A stretch of 64,000 nt of DNA from positions 10,094 through 74,093 of the forward strand of contig NZ_JBQEON010000034.1 of assembly GCF_052045245.1 (NCBI RefSeq). The letters are read 5' to 3'. Source of the stretch: Burkholderia sp052045245 (GTDB taxonomy: Bacteria > Pseudomonadota > Gammaproteobacteria > Burkholderiales > Burkholderiaceae). The notes beneath the pieces were generated by a model. The model did no database searches and was not told the origin of the DNA. It saw only the letters and a program-made list of their open reading frames with translations. Made by a program: the position numbers and the translations under genes. Positions 8,076-17,568 of this stretch are shown one piece after another; positions within the stretch are counted from its first letter, which is position 1, and every line of letters begins with the position of its first letter.

Positions 8076-10169
8076 ATGCTGCAATCCAGACGGACCTTCA
8101 TGTGCGGATGCATGGGCGCATTTGCCGCCTGTTCGCTGTTTCCGGGCGTGACCAATGCCAGGATGATCGACCTGCTGCCGCCATCCGATCCGGCCGACGG
8201 CAAGACGTTTCGCGTGATCTGCATGCATGACGTGCGTGACAACCTGATGGCGACGTTCAACGCCGGTTCCGCGATGGTCGACGCGTTCGCGGTCGATACC
8301 GGCACGCTGACCGCGATCTTCTCGTGGTTGCAGACCAACAACTACCACACCATCACGGTCAAGCAGATCGAGGAGTCGCGGCGCGGCGGCAAGCCGCTGC
8401 CGCCGCGCGCGGTGCTCCTCACGTTCGACGACGGCTTCCGCAGCCACTACACGAAAGTGCTGCCGCTGCTCGAGCGCTTCAGGTATCCGGCCGTGATGGG
8501 CCTCGTCACCGCGTGGATCGATACGCCGCCGGATACGCCGATCCGCCTCAGCGACAAGGTTCAGGTGCCGCGCGACTATTTCCTGTCGTGGGACGAGGTG
8601 AAGCAGCTCGGCCAGTCGCCGTTCGTCGAGCTCGGCTGCCACACCCACAACCTCCATCACGGCGCGGTCGCGAATCCGCAAGGCAACGAATTGCCGGCGA
8701 CCACGTCGCATCTCTACCTGCAAGACCAGAAGCGTTATGAAACCGACGCCGAATTCCACGCACGCGTGCACGACGACCTGCAGACGTGCGTGCAGCAGAT
8801 CCGCGAACGCACGGGCATCGTCGCACGCTCGATGGTGTGGCCATACGGCGCGGAAAACCAGCCCGTGCGCCAGATTTCGACGTCGCTCGGGATGGATATC
8901 CAGTTCAGCCTCGATGCCGGCCCGAATACGCCGGACGTGCCGCTGGACCGGCTGCGGCGGATCCTGATGATGTACGACGTCGACATCGGCGGGTTCGAGC
9001 GCTCGATGCGCGAGCCGGCGACCAACCGCGGCGACGTCGACGTGCCCGAGCGCACCGTGCAGGTCGACCTCGACCAGGTCTACGATCCCGATCCCGCGCG
9101 GCAGGAAGCGAATCTCGGCAAGCTGATCGAGCGGATCTACCGGATGCAGCCGAAATCGGTGTACCTGCAGGCGTATGCGGACCCGAAGGGCACGGGCGTG
9201 GCCGAAGCGGTGTATTTCCCGAACCGGCACCTGCCGATGCGCTCCGACCTGTTCTCGCGCGCCGCGTGGCAGCTCAACACGCGCGCCAACGTGCAGGTGT
9301 ACGCGTGGATGCCGGTGCTCGCGTTCCGGCCGCCGGCCGACAAGCTGCGCGGGCTCGAGGCCGTGAGCGCGTCCGGCGGCGCGCCGCCCCGCGAGAACGG
9401 CACGCGCGTGTTCCGCCTGAGCCCGTTCGATCCGGAGGCGCGGCTGATGATCCAGCAGATCTACGAGGATCTCAGCAAGCACGCGTCGTTCAGCGGGATC
9501 CTGTTCAGCGACGACGCGGTGCTCGACGACTACGAGGATGCGGGCCGGCATGCGCTGCGCATGTATTCGCAGTGGGGACTGCCGGGCGACGTCGGCAAGA
9601 TCCGCGAGAGCCCCGAGCTGATGAAGCGCTGGACGCGCCAGAAGTCGCGCTACCTGATCGACCTGACCAAGCAGCTGGAGCAGATCGTGCTGGCCCACCA
9701 GAACATGGGCGACGTGCTGACCGCGCGCAACATCTTCGCGTTGCCGGTGCTCAAGCCCGAATCGGAGGCCTGGTACGCGCAGAACTACGACGACTTCCTC
9801 GCCACCTACGACTACGTCGCGCTGATGGCGATGCCGTACATGGAGCAGGCAAAGGATCCCGATGGCTGGCTGGACCAGCTGGTGAAGGCGGTGCGCGCGA
9901 AGCAGCGCGGGCTGCAGCGCACCGTGTTCGAGCTGCAGTCGTACGACTGGCACGGGCAGAAGGCGGTGCCGGCCAGCACGCTGCTCGCGCAGATGCGGCG
10001 GCTGCGCAGCGAAGGCGCGGTGAATTTCGGCTACTACCCGGACAACTTCCTGAACGGCCAGCCGGAACTCGACGCGATGCGCGACGTGATGTCGCTGAAG
10101 TCCCGCCTCGACCCGACCTCGATCAACGCGCTGATGCAGCAGCACACGCAGGGGACCAAGACGCCATGA
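8076..10169 (+). CDS. pgaB: PNAG N-deacetylase PgaB
   Basis: The 697-residue product has two domains. The N-terminal polysaccharide deacetylase (NodB-type) domain carries the TFDDGF motif with Asp118/Asp119 and the metal-binding HTH at His189-His191. The C-terminal domain (from about residue 330) matches the PgaB glycoside-hydrolase-like domain, including the acidic GILFSDDAVLDDYED segment. It removes some acetyl groups from PNAG in the periplasm so that PgaA can export it. The N-terminus combines a twin-arginine-like SRRTFM motif with a possible lipobox cysteine (FAAC), so export by Tat and lipid anchoring are both possible. The ribosome-binding site is AAGGAG, and the stop codon overlaps the pgaC start (ATGA). 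Confidence 0.95.
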   Translation: MLQSRRTFMCGCMGAFAACSLFPGVTNARMIDLLPPSDPADGKTFRVICMHDVRDNLMATFNAGSAMVDAFAVDTGTLTAIFSWLQTNNYHTITVKQIEESRRGGKPLPPRAVLLTFDDGFRSHYTKVLPLLERFRYPAVMGLVTAWIDTPPDTPIRLSDKVQVPRDYFLSWDEVKQLGQSPFVELGCHTHNLHHGAVANPQGNELPATTSHLYLQDQKRYETDAEFHARVHDDLQTCVQQIRERTGIVARSMVWPYGAENQPVRQISTSLGMDIQFSLDAGPNTPDVPLDRLRRILMMYDVDIGGFERSMREPATNRGDVDVPERTVQVDLDQVYDPDPARQEANLGKLIERIYRMQPKSVYLQAYADPKGTGVAEAVYFPNRHLPMRSDLFSRAAWQLNTRANVQVYAWMPVLAFRPPADKLRGLEAVSASGGAPPRENGTRVFRLSPFDPEARLMIQQIYEDLSKHASFSGILFSDDAVLDDYEDAGRHALRMYSQWGLPGDVGKIRESPELMKRWTRQKSRYLIDLTKQLEQIVLAHQNMGDVLTARNIFALPVLKPESEAWYAQNYDDFLATYDYVALMAMPYMEQAKDPDGWLDQLVKAVRAKQRGLQRTVFELQSYDWHGQKAVPASTLLAQMRRLRSEGAVNFGYYPDNFLNGQPELDAMRDVMSLKSRLDPTSINALMQQHTQGTKTP

Positions 10170-11437
10170 CCACCCACAGCATCATCCAGCGCCTGCAGGA
10201 CTTCGTCTTCTACTATCCGTTCTTCATGTCGTACCTGTGGATGATCGGCGGCGTCGTCCATTACTTCCTGCTCGAGGAAGGCCGCGAGCTGTCGACGCGC
10301 ACGATCGCGGCGAGCGGGATCCCGAAGATCTCGATCGTGGTGCCGTGCTTCAACGAGGCGGCGAACGCGCGCAGCGTGATCCGTCACCTGAACGCGATGG
10401 ACTACCCGAACTACGACATCATCGCGGTCAACGACGGCAGCAAGGACCGCACCGGCGAGATCCTCAACGAGCTGGCGGTCGAGATCCCGCGGCTGCTCGT
10501 GATCCATCACGCGCGCAACGAAGGCAAGGCGGTCGGGCTGACCACCGCGGCAGCGGTATCGAATGCGGAATATCTGCTCTGCATCGACGGCGACGCGCTG
10601 CTCGCGCACGACGCGATCGGCTGGATGCTCGAGCATTTCCTGACCGATCCGGGTGTCGGCGCGGTCACCGGCAACCCGCGCATCCGCACGCGCACGTCGC
10701 TGCTCGGCCGCATGCAGGTCGGCGAATTCTCGTCGATCGTCGGGCTCATCAAGCGCACGCAGCAGGTGTACGGCCGCATCTTCACGGTGTCGGGCGTGAT
10801 CACGATGTTCCGCAAGACCGCGCTCGCCGACGTCGGCTACTGGAGCTCGGACATGCTGACGGAGGACATCGACATCAGCTGGAAGCTGCAATGCCGCGAC
10901 TGGCGCGTCGTGTACGAGCCGCACGCGCTCAGCTGGATCCTGATGCCCGAGACGGTGAAGGGGCTCTACCGGCAGCGGCTGCGCTGGTCGAAGGGCGGCA
11001 TCCAGGTGCTGATCAAGTATGCGGGCACGCTGATGCGGCCGACGCAGATGATGATGTGGCCGCTGTTCGCCGAGTACCTGATCGGCATCGCGTGGGCGTA
11101 TTCGATGACGTTCATCCTGCTGCTCGCGCTGATCGACGTCGTCTACCCGCTTCCGGCGAACTGGCATGTGTCCGTGGTGCCGCACTGGCACGGGATGCTG
11201 CTGGTCGCCACCTGCATCCTGCAACTGATCATCGGCAGCATGATCGACCGTCGTTACGATGAAAAACTCCTGATGTACTTCCTTGACACCATCTGGTACC
11301 CCGTCGCCTTCTGGTTGATCAGCATGATCACCACCGTCGTCGCCCTGCCCGCCGTCGTACTGCGGGGCCGCGGCAAGCGCGCCGCTTGGGTCAGTCCCGA
11401 CCGAGGCATTCAACATGAAGAACGCGCCGATTATTGA
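10166..11437 (+). CDS. pgaC: PNAG synthase glycosyltransferase PgaC
   Basis: This 423-residue inner-membrane family 2 glycosyltransferase polymerises UDP-GlcNAc into poly-beta-1,6-GlcNAc. Visible motifs are the nucleotide-binding PKISIVVPCFNEAANARSVI with VNDGSKDRT, the DxD-type CIDGDALL, the catalytic TEDIDISWKL, and QRLRWSKGG. One transmembrane segment lies near residues 13-33 and several more lie in the C-terminal third. The start at 10166 overlaps the pgaB stop by four bases, indicating translational coupling; the longer upstream frame is a shadow of pgaB. Activity in E. coli needs PgaD and c-di-GMP, which fits the c-di-GMP genes elsewhere in the window. Confidence 0.95.
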   Translation: MTTHSIIQRLQDFVFYYPFFMSYLWMIGGVVHYFLLEEGRELSTRTIAASGIPKISIVVPCFNEAANARSVIRHLNAMDYPNYDIIAVNDGSKDRTGEILNELAVEIPRLLVIHHARNEGKAVGLTTAAAVSNAEYLLCIDGDALLAHDAIGWMLEHFLTDPGVGAVTGNPRIRTRTSLLGRMQVGEFSSIVGLIKRTQQVYGRIFTVSGVITMFRKTALADVGYWSSDMLTEDIDISWKLQCRDWRVVYEPHALSWILMPETVKGLYRQRLRWSKGGIQVLIKYAGTLMRPTQMMMWPLFAEYLIGIAWAYSMTFILLLALIDVVYPLPANWHVSVVPHWHGMLLVATCILQLIIGSMIDRRYDEKLLMYFLDTIWYPVAFWLISMITTVVALPAVVLRGRGKRAAWVSPDRGIQHEERADY

Positions 11438-11903
11438 CCTTTCCCTGCGCGCACCGCGCGACATCATCGCCGAACGCGGCAACCTGGTCGGACCCGTGCT
11501 CGTCGCGTGGTTCCGCCTCGTGCGGCCCGCGCTGGTCGGGGGTGTCTGGGCATCGATCTGCATCTACACGTACCGCTACCTGCTGCCGTTCAACCAGGCC
11601 GAAATGCCGATCGAGCAGATCGTGTTCTATGTGACGAGCATCGCGCTGATCGCCGGCACGATCGTCATGTGGCTGATCGCCGGGCGCGTCGTGCATCCGC
11701 TCGCGTACCGGTTGCGCGTATCGAAGATGCTGCGGCGCTCGGCCAGCGTGAAGGTGCGCTCGGTGCCGCCCACCGCGCTCGCGGGCGCACGACGGCGCGG
11801 CGCACGGCGCACGACGCGCATTCTCGTCGCGTCGCACGACGCGAACGGCTCGATCTCGGGCATCGAGTGGGTCGCGCACGCAGGGCCGCAACCCCGCGAG
11901 TAG
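11415..11903 (+). CDS. pgaD: PNAG synthase subunit PgaD
   Basis: This 162-residue protein starts 23 bases inside the end of pgaC. It has two predicted transmembrane helices (about residues 25-52 and 70-92), as in PgaD/HmsS, followed by a basic cytoplasmic tail. In E. coli PgaD forms with PgaC the c-di-GMP-controlled synthase complex. Sequence conservation in this family is low, so the assignment rests on position, size and topology. The C-terminal extension (from about 110) is longer than I would expect and is rich in Arg and Ala. Confidence 0.85.
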   Translation: MKNAPIIDLSLRAPRDIIAERGNLVGPVLVAWFRLVRPALVGGVWASICIYTYRYLLPFNQAEMPIEQIVFYVTSIALIAGTIVMWLIAGRVVHPLAYRLRVSKMLRRSASVKVRSVPPTALAGARRRGARRTTRILVASHDANGSISGIEWVAHAGPQPRE

Positions 11904-12021
11904 CCCGCCGAAAACTCGCTGCATCGCGCGGCACGCACGCCGCGCGACGCAACCCCGCTTCTTGAATCGTGCTGCCGCGCGTCGCGCGCCAGCCGGCAAC
12001 ATCCTGTAGACGAGGTGAATC

Positions 12022-13845
12022 ATGTGCGGAATCGTCGGAGCAAGCGGCCTGAAGAATCAGGTGCCGCAACTGGTCAATGCGTTGAGCCGGCTCGAGTATC
12101 GCGGCTACGATTCGTGCGGCATCGCCGTGCTGCGTGACGGCAGCCTGCGCAGCGAACGCACGCTGCGGCGCGTGGCGGACCTGCAGGATCGCGTGCTGAC
12201 GCTCGGTCTCGAAGGACAGACATGCATCGCGCACACGCGCTGGGCGACGCACGGCGCGCCGTCCGAAATGAACGCGCACCCGATCATGTCCGGCGACACG
12301 ATCGCGGTCGTGCACAACGGGATCATCGAGAACCACGATGCGTTGCGCGCCGAACTGCGGCAGCACGGCTACACGTTTCGCGGCGAAACCGACACCGAGG
12401 TGATCGCGCACCTGATCCACAGCGTGTATCGCGACGACCTGTTCGATGCGGTCGTCCGAGCGGTCAAGCGGCTGCATGGCGCGTATGCGATCGCCGTGCT
12501 GAGCGCGCGCGAACCGCAGCGGCTGGTCGCCGCGCGCGCCGGCTCGCCGCTGGTGATCGGCATCGGCGCGGACCAGAACTATCTCGCGTCCGACTGCGCG
12601 GCGCTCGGCGACCTGACCAACCGCTTCGTCTACCTGGAAGACGGCGACGTGGCACTGATCACGCCGGAACGCATCGACGTGGTCGACTCGGTCGGATGCG
12701 AGGCGAGGCGTCCGCTATGCGAGATCAAGGCGCGCGACGACGACGCCGCGCTCGGGCCCTACCAGCATTTCATGCAGAAGGAGATCTTCGAGCAGCCGAA
12801 GGCGATCGCCAGCACGATCGACGGCATCGACACGATCTCGCCGGCGCTGTTCGGCGGCAGCGAAAGCACGCGTGCGTTGCTGTCGAAGACGAAAAGCGTG
12901 CTGCTGCTCGGCTGCGGCACCAGCTATTACGCGGGCCTGACCGCGAAGTACTGGCTCGAGGGCATCGCGGGCATCCCCGCGCAGGTCGAGATCGCGAGCG
13001 AATACCGCTACCGCGATACCGTGCCCGATCCGCGCACGCTGGTGGTCGGCATTTCGCAGTCCGGCGAGACCGCCGATACGATCGGCGCGATCGAACGCGC
13101 GCGCGGGATGGGCCAGGACCTGTCGATGGCAGTCTGCAACGTGGCGACCAGCTCGATCGCGCGCGCCGCGCCGCTCTGCTTCCTGACGCGCGCCGGCATC
13201 GAACTCGGCGTCGCGTCGACCAAGGCATTCACGACGCAGCTCGTCGCGCTGTTCCTGCTGACGCTGACGCTCGCGCAGCAGCGCGGCCGGCTCGATGCGG
13301 CACAGGTCGCGATGCACCTGAAGAAGCTGCACGAACTGCCGGAGCGCATCGGCCACGCACTCGCGCTGGAAACACAGATCATGGGCTGGGCCACGAAGTT
13401 CGCGCGCACCGAGAACGCGCTGTTCCTCGGGCGCGGCATTCACTATCCGATTGCGCTGGAAGGCGCGCTGAAGCTCAAGGAAGTGTCGTACATCCACGCG
13501 GAAGGCTATCCGGCCGGCGAACTGAAGCATGGGCCGCTCGCACTCGTGACGAGCGCGATGCCGGTCGTCACGATCGCGCCGGACGACCGCCTGTTCCAGA
13601 AGCTGAAGTCCAACATGGCCGAGGTGCGCGCGCGCGGCGGGCGGCTTTACGTGCTCGCGGGCCATCAGCTCGAGATCGATGCCGACCGCGACACGCACCT
13701 GATCCGCGTGCGCGAATCGGGCGATGCGCTGTCGCCGATCGTCAACGTGATCGCGTTGCAGCTGCTCGCGTATCACGTGGGCTGCGCGCGCGGCGCCGAC
13801 GTCGACAAGCCGCGCAATCTCGCGAAATCGGTCACGGTCGAATGA
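12022..13845 (+). CDS. glmS: Glucosamine-6-phosphate synthase (GlmS paralogue)
   Basis: The 607-residue product converts fructose-6-phosphate and glutamine to glucosamine-6-phosphate. It has the N-terminal glutaminase domain with catalytic Cys2 (MCGIVGA, then SRLEYRGYDSCGIAV), two sugar-isomerase (SIS) domains (LLGCGTSYYAGL and ISQSGETADTI) and the conserved C-terminus KPRNLAKSVTVE. Length is typical for the family. It lies 118 bp after pgaD on the same strand and shares an ATGA overlap with the next gene. Being inside the PNAG operon it is probably a second copy that raises UDP-GlcNAc supply during exopolysaccharide production, with a housekeeping glmS elsewhere. Confidence 0.95.
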   Translation: MCGIVGASGLKNQVPQLVNALSRLEYRGYDSCGIAVLRDGSLRSERTLRRVADLQDRVLTLGLEGQTCIAHTRWATHGAPSEMNAHPIMSGDTIAVVHNGIIENHDALRAELRQHGYTFRGETDTEVIAHLIHSVYRDDLFDAVVRAVKRLHGAYAIAVLSAREPQRLVAARAGSPLVIGIGADQNYLASDCAALGDLTNRFVYLEDGDVALITPERIDVVDSVGCEARRPLCEIKARDDDAALGPYQHFMQKEIFEQPKAIASTIDGIDTISPALFGGSESTRALLSKTKSVLLLGCGTSYYAGLTAKYWLEGIAGIPAQVEIASEYRYRDTVPDPRTLVVGISQSGETADTIGAIERARGMGQDLSMAVCNVATSSIARAAPLCFLTRAGIELGVASTKAFTTQLVALFLLTLTLAQQRGRLDAAQVAMHLKKLHELPERIGHALALETQIMGWATKFARTENALFLGRGIHYPIALEGALKLKEVSYIHAEGYPAGELKHGPLALVTSAMPVVTIAPDDRLFQKLKSNMAEVRARGGRLYVLAGHQLEIDADRDTHLIRVRESGDALSPIVNVIALQLLAYHVGCARGADVDKPRNLAKSVTVE

Positions 13846-15149
13846 TGGCACCGTCGTTCGGGTTGCCGCGCCCGGCACGGCAGCGCGCGGCCCCGCGCGT
13901 CGCCGCGCAGCTGGCCGCGGCCGCGATCTTCTGGGTGTGCTGCGGCGCCGGCTGCGACGCCGCGCCCTCCGGCACGCCGGTCGTGCACACGGTCACGATC
14001 GACGCGCCCGCCGAGCCACCCGCCAGGCAGAAGGACGCCGGCGATCCGCGCCGCTTCATGCACGGCATCGGCGTAGCCGAAGCCGGCGCCGGCCGGCGCT
14101 GGGTGTTCTTCAGCAGCTCGGGCATCCCGCCACGCGGCGCGATGCGCAACGGCAGCTGGCCGCATGACGTGTACGTGGGCGAATGGCAGTCCGGCCAACC
14201 CGGACTGACGCACGTCCGCACGTTCATCACCCGGCCCGAGGCGCAGGAACCCGTCTCGATCGCGCAGAACGGGCGCGGCGACATCTTCGTCACGTTCGAG
14301 GACGGCTGGAACACGCCGCAGGAAGTCAGCCAGCGATACGGCGTGTATCGACGCAACCTGAAGCCGGTCAAGCCCTACCCGAACGACGTCGAAGCGGGCG
14401 GCCACTCGGGGCACGTGGCCGCGGTCGGCGAGCGCTTCGTCGTGTTCTATTCCGCGGACTGGATCGACGGCGGCGGCGTCGACAACCTCGGCACCGGCAA
14501 CGGCGTCTATGTGAAAACCTACAACGCCGAAGGCCGCGTGCTGAACCATGTGCCCGTCGCGTCGCACCGTCGCGAGTGGTGGCCCGTGATTGCCGGCTCG
14601 CCGCACCGTGCGCTGCTGGTCTGGCAGAAATACATCGAGGGCAGCACCGACGCGACGCTCGAATACGCGATGTTCGATCCGGTCACCGCGAAGCTGGAGC
14701 GGCTCGGGCCGCTGAACGACGCGATCCAGTATTACGTGTACTCGTCGGCTTACGTGCCGGCGATCGACCGCTTCATCGTCGTCACGACGACGGCGGACAA
14801 TCGCGGCATCGCGATGCTGATCGATCCGGCCGGCCGTCGCGCCGCGACGCTCGACTGCCTGCCGGCGTCGGTGCGCGAGTCCGGGATCGGCGTCGACGGC
14901 ACGCATGCGTATGTGCCGACCCGCGACGGACGGCTTCTGACACTCTCGCTGTCACCGACGGGCATGTCGGTGAGCGGCGTCCAGCGCTCGCCGATTCCGT
15001 GGGGCTCGACCGGTATCGCCGGATTCCCGGCACGCGGCGGGACGATGCATTTCGTATCGCTGACGCCGTCCGGAACGCGCGAAGCCGATTTCGACCCGGC
15101 CCGCGACACGCCTTTGCCGAAGGACGACGCGCAGTGTCCGACGCATTGA
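13842..15149 (+). CDS. Exported protein of unknown function coupled to glmS
   Basis: I do not recognise a named family for this 435-residue protein. It begins at an ATG overlapping the glmS stop (ATGATG at 13842-13847). A basic N-terminus is followed by a hydrophobic segment (AAQLAAAAIFWVCC) with several cysteines, one preceded by GAG, so it may be a lipoprotein. The remainder has recurring beta-rich segments such as NGRGDIFVTFEDGWNT, TGNGVYVKTYNAEG and YVYSSAYVPAIDRFIVVTTT, suggestive of a beta-propeller. Tight coupling to glmS at the end of the pga operon suggests a role connected with PNAG at the cell envelope; sugar binding or hydrolysis are both guesses. Confidence 0.75.
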   Translation: MMAPSFGLPRPARQRAAPRVAAQLAAAAIFWVCCGAGCDAAPSGTPVVHTVTIDAPAEPPARQKDAGDPRRFMHGIGVAEAGAGRRWVFFSSSGIPPRGAMRNGSWPHDVYVGEWQSGQPGLTHVRTFITRPEAQEPVSIAQNGRGDIFVTFEDGWNTPQEVSQRYGVYRRNLKPVKPYPNDVEAGGHSGHVAAVGERFVVFYSADWIDGGGVDNLGTGNGVYVKTYNAEGRVLNHVPVASHRREWWPVIAGSPHRALLVWQKYIEGSTDATLEYAMFDPVTAKLERLGPLNDAIQYYVYSSAYVPAIDRFIVVTTTADNRGIAMLIDPAGRRAATLDCLPASVRESGIGVDGTHAYVPTRDGRLLTLSLSPTGMSVSGVQRSPIPWGSTGIAGFPARGGTMHFVSLTPSGTREADFDPARDTPLPKDDAQCPTH

Positions 15150-15454
15150 CGGCGACCTGGCGCGTCGATCCGGCTCGGCACGGCCGATCCATGCGCTAGC
15201 ACCGCTGCGCCGCCACCCCCGGTCGCGCGGCGCGATGCCCGCACACGCATCCGGCGGCCGGTTCGCCGGTCCCGCTGCGTCAGGCCGCCGGCTCCCCGCC
15301 GCTCCCCGCTATCCGCCGCTATCCGCCGCTACCCGGCTTCCGCACCGAAGTCGCCAGCGCGGCGCGTACCGGATAGACTGTCGCCCGATTCCTTCCATCG
15401 GCCTCGGCGCTCGCCTCCTCGACCGCCGCCGGCATGCCCTTCCATGGAGAACGA
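15150..15454. other. Intergenic region with short 10-bp repeats
   Basis: No gene is seen between the end of the PNAG operon and the cytochrome gene. Around 15299-15334 a near-perfect 10-bp unit (ATCCGCCGCT at 15311-15320 and 15321-15330) is flanked by partial copies. No T-rich terminator is evident. Confidence 0.5.
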
Positions 15455-16291
15455 ATGCTGAAGCGCCAGTGGTTTTCGCTGTTGCTGGTGACGGTGTGCC
15501 TGATCGCGACGCGTGCGTGCGCGCAGGGCTCGCTCGAACTCGACACCGACGGCACGCCGCGCGTGCTCACGCGCGACGCGCTGCTCGCGCGGCCCGACGC
15601 AACCGACATCCACGTGCCGCGCGACATCGCGTACGGCCGGCCGATGACGTTCCGCGCGGTGCCGTTCGCCGCGCTGCTCGGCGACACGCCGCTGCCGGCG
15701 GACGGCGTGCTCGAAACGCGCGCGGCCGACGGTTTCGCCGCGCAACTGCCGCTGGCGCTCGCGCGCCGCCGCGCGCCGGCCGGCGCCGTTGCGTGGCTCG
15801 CGATCGAGGACCCGGCCCACCCGTGGCCGAAGCTGCCGGGCAAACAGGTCGGCGCGGGGCCGTTCTATCTCGTGTGGCTCGGGCCGGACGCGTCGTCGGT
15901 GCGCGGCGAGCAGTGGCCGTACCAGATCGTGCGCATCACGATCGAGTCGTCGCCGCTCGCGCGCTGGCCGTCGCTCGCCGTCGATCCGGCGCGGCCGGCG
16001 AACGATCCGGCCCGCGCGGGCCAGCGGCTGTTCGTCACGCAATGCCTCGCGTGTCACCGCATCGACGGCGCGGGCAGCAGCCAGGCCGGCCCCGACCTGA
16101 ACACGCCGATGAATCCGGTCGACTACTTCCAGCCTGCCGCGCTGCGCCGCTACATCCGCAATCCGGCGTCGGTACGTGACTGGCCGGGCCGCGTGATGCC
16201 GGCGTTCCCGCCCGATCAGCTGAGCGACCGGGAACTCGACCAGATCGTCGCTTACCTCGCGTACATGGCGCGGCGCAAGGGCGGCAACTAG
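15455..16291 (+). CDS. Exported protein with C-terminal cytochrome c domain
   Basis: The 278-residue product starts at 15455, where GGAGA lies just upstream; an ATG 21 bases earlier has no such site. Residues 1-24 form a signal peptide (SLLLVTVCLIATRACAQ). Residues about 25-165 resemble a molybdopterin-oxidoreductase-type fold without an obvious cofactor cysteine (ALLARPDATDIHVP, FRAVPFAALLG). The C-terminal domain is class I cytochrome c with CLACH (Cys197, Cys200, His201) and a likely Met ligand in RVMPAFPPDQLS. It probably carries electrons in the periplasm for an unidentified partner. It converges with the hydrolase gene that follows, 20 bp away. Confidence 0.82.
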   Translation: MLKRQWFSLLLVTVCLIATRACAQGSLELDTDGTPRVLTRDALLARPDATDIHVPRDIAYGRPMTFRAVPFAALLGDTPLPADGVLETRAADGFAAQLPLALARRRAPAGAVAWLAIEDPAHPWPKLPGKQVGAGPFYLVWLGPDASSVRGEQWPYQIVRITIESSPLARWPSLAVDPARPANDPARAGQRLFVTQCLACHRIDGAGSSQAGPDLNTPMNPVDYFQPAALRRYIRNPASVRDWPGRVMPAFPPDQLSDRELDQIVAYLAYMARRKGGN

Positions 16292-16311
16292 GGCCCCGCG
16301 ACACGCGTTCG

Positions 16312-17568
16312 TCAGGCGCCAGGTTCCTGCGCGCTTTGCAGCACCGCGCGCAGCAGCACGTCGGCGCCCGCCGCCGACCATTCCGGCGTGATCGCCTCGG
16401 CCTCGTTGTGGCTCAGCCCGTCGACGCACGGCACGAAGATCATGCCGGTCGGCGCGACGCGCGCGACATAGCACGCGTCGTGGCCCGCCCCGGACACGAT
16501 GTCCATGTGCGACAGCCCGAGCGCCTGCGCGGCATCGCGCACCGCGTCGATGCAGCGCGGCGCGAACGGCACCGGCGGATACGTGAAGATCTGCTCGATC
16601 CGTGCGCCGAGGCCGGCATCGGCCGCCACGCGCGCCAGTTCCGCACGCAGCGCCGCATCGAGTTCGTCAAGCACCGCATCGGCGGGATGGCGGAATTCGA
16701 CCGTGAAGAAACAGCTGCCCGGCACCGTGTTGCGCGAATTCGGCCGCGCCTCGATCATCCCGACCGTCGCGCGCGCGTGCGGCGCATGGCGGCGGCCGAG
16801 CGCATCGACGAATTCGATCATCCGCGCGGCGCCCACCAGCGTGTCGCGCCGGAACTCCATCGGCGTCGTGCCCGCATGCGCGTCGACGCCCGTCAACGTC
16901 ACCTCGTACCAGCGCTGCCCCTGCCCGGCCGTCACGACACCGATCGTCCTGCCCGCGCGTTCGAGAATCGCGCCCTGCTCGATATGCAGTTCGTAGGCCG
17001 CATGCACCGGGTAGCCGCCAACGGGCTCGGTGCCGGCGTAGCCGATCCGCGCAAGTTCCTCGCCGATCGTCTTGCCCGCGCCGTCGGTGCGCGACAGTCC
17101 GTATTCGAGCGGATAGACGCCGGAGAACACGCCGGCCGAGATCATCGCCGGCGCGAAGCGCGAGCCTTCCTCGTTGGTCCAGATCACGACGTCGATCGGG
17201 CGCTCGGTCTCGATGCCCGCATCGTTCAGCGCGCGCACGACTTCGAGCCCGCCGAGCACGCCGTAGATGCCGTCGTAGCGGCCGCCCGTCGGCTGCGAAT
17301 CGGCGTGCGAGCCCGTCAGCACCGGCGCGGCGGCGGGGTTGCGGCCCGCGCGGCGCGCGAACACGTTGCCCATTCGATCCACCCGCACCGTGCAGCCGGC
17401 GTCGCGCGCCCACCGCACGAACAGGTCGCGCGACTCGCGATCGAGGTCGGTCAGCGCGAGACGGCAGACGCCACCCTTCGGCGTCGCGCCGATCTGCGCC
17501 ATCCGCTCGAGCGACGCCCACAGGCGCGCACCATCGACGCGCGGTGCGCGCGCAAGGTCGTCACGCAT
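16312..17568 (-). CDS. N-carbamoyl-L-amino-acid hydrolase (AtcC-like)
   Basis: This 418-residue M20-family enzyme belongs to the allantoate amidohydrolase / N-carbamoyl-L-amino-acid hydrolase group. It has the metal-binding GSHADSQPTGGRYDG, WTNEEGSRF and ELHIEQGAILE motifs and a dimerisation lid. The start at 17568 has GGAGG upstream. It overlaps the upstream ATC hydrolase-like gene by 8 bp. In Pseudomonas strains that turn 2-aminothiazoline-4-carboxylate into cysteine, an enzyme of this family releases L-cysteine from N-carbamoyl-L-cysteine. The adjacent ATC hydrolase makes that the favoured substrate here, with other N-carbamoyl amino acids as alternatives. Confidence 0.88.
   Translation of the reverse strand: MRDDLARAPRVDGARLWASLERMAQIGATPKGGVCRLALTDLDRESRDLFVRWARDAGCTVRVDRMGNVFARRAGRNPAAAPVLTGSHADSQPTGGRYDGIYGVLGGLEVVRALNDAGIETERPIDVVIWTNEEGSRFAPAMISAGVFSGVYPLEYGLSRTDGAGKTIGEELARIGYAGTEPVGGYPVHAAYELHIEQGAILERAGRTIGVVTAGQGQRWYEVTLTGVDAHAGTTPMEFRRDTLVGAARMIEFVDALGRRHAPHARATVGMIEARPNSRNTVPGSCFFTVEFRHPADAVLDELDAALRAELARVAADAGLGARIEQIFTYPPVPFAPRCIDAVRDAAQALGLSHMDIVSGAGHDACYVARVAPTGMIFVPCVDGLSHNEAEAITPEWSAAGADVLLRAVLQSAQEPGA

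Noticed and set aside
4554..10145. 1863-codon minus-strand open frame
   Set aside because: It lies opposite the whole pgaA-pgaB region; the translation is Arg-rich low complexity caused by GC3 bias, with no recognisable domain.
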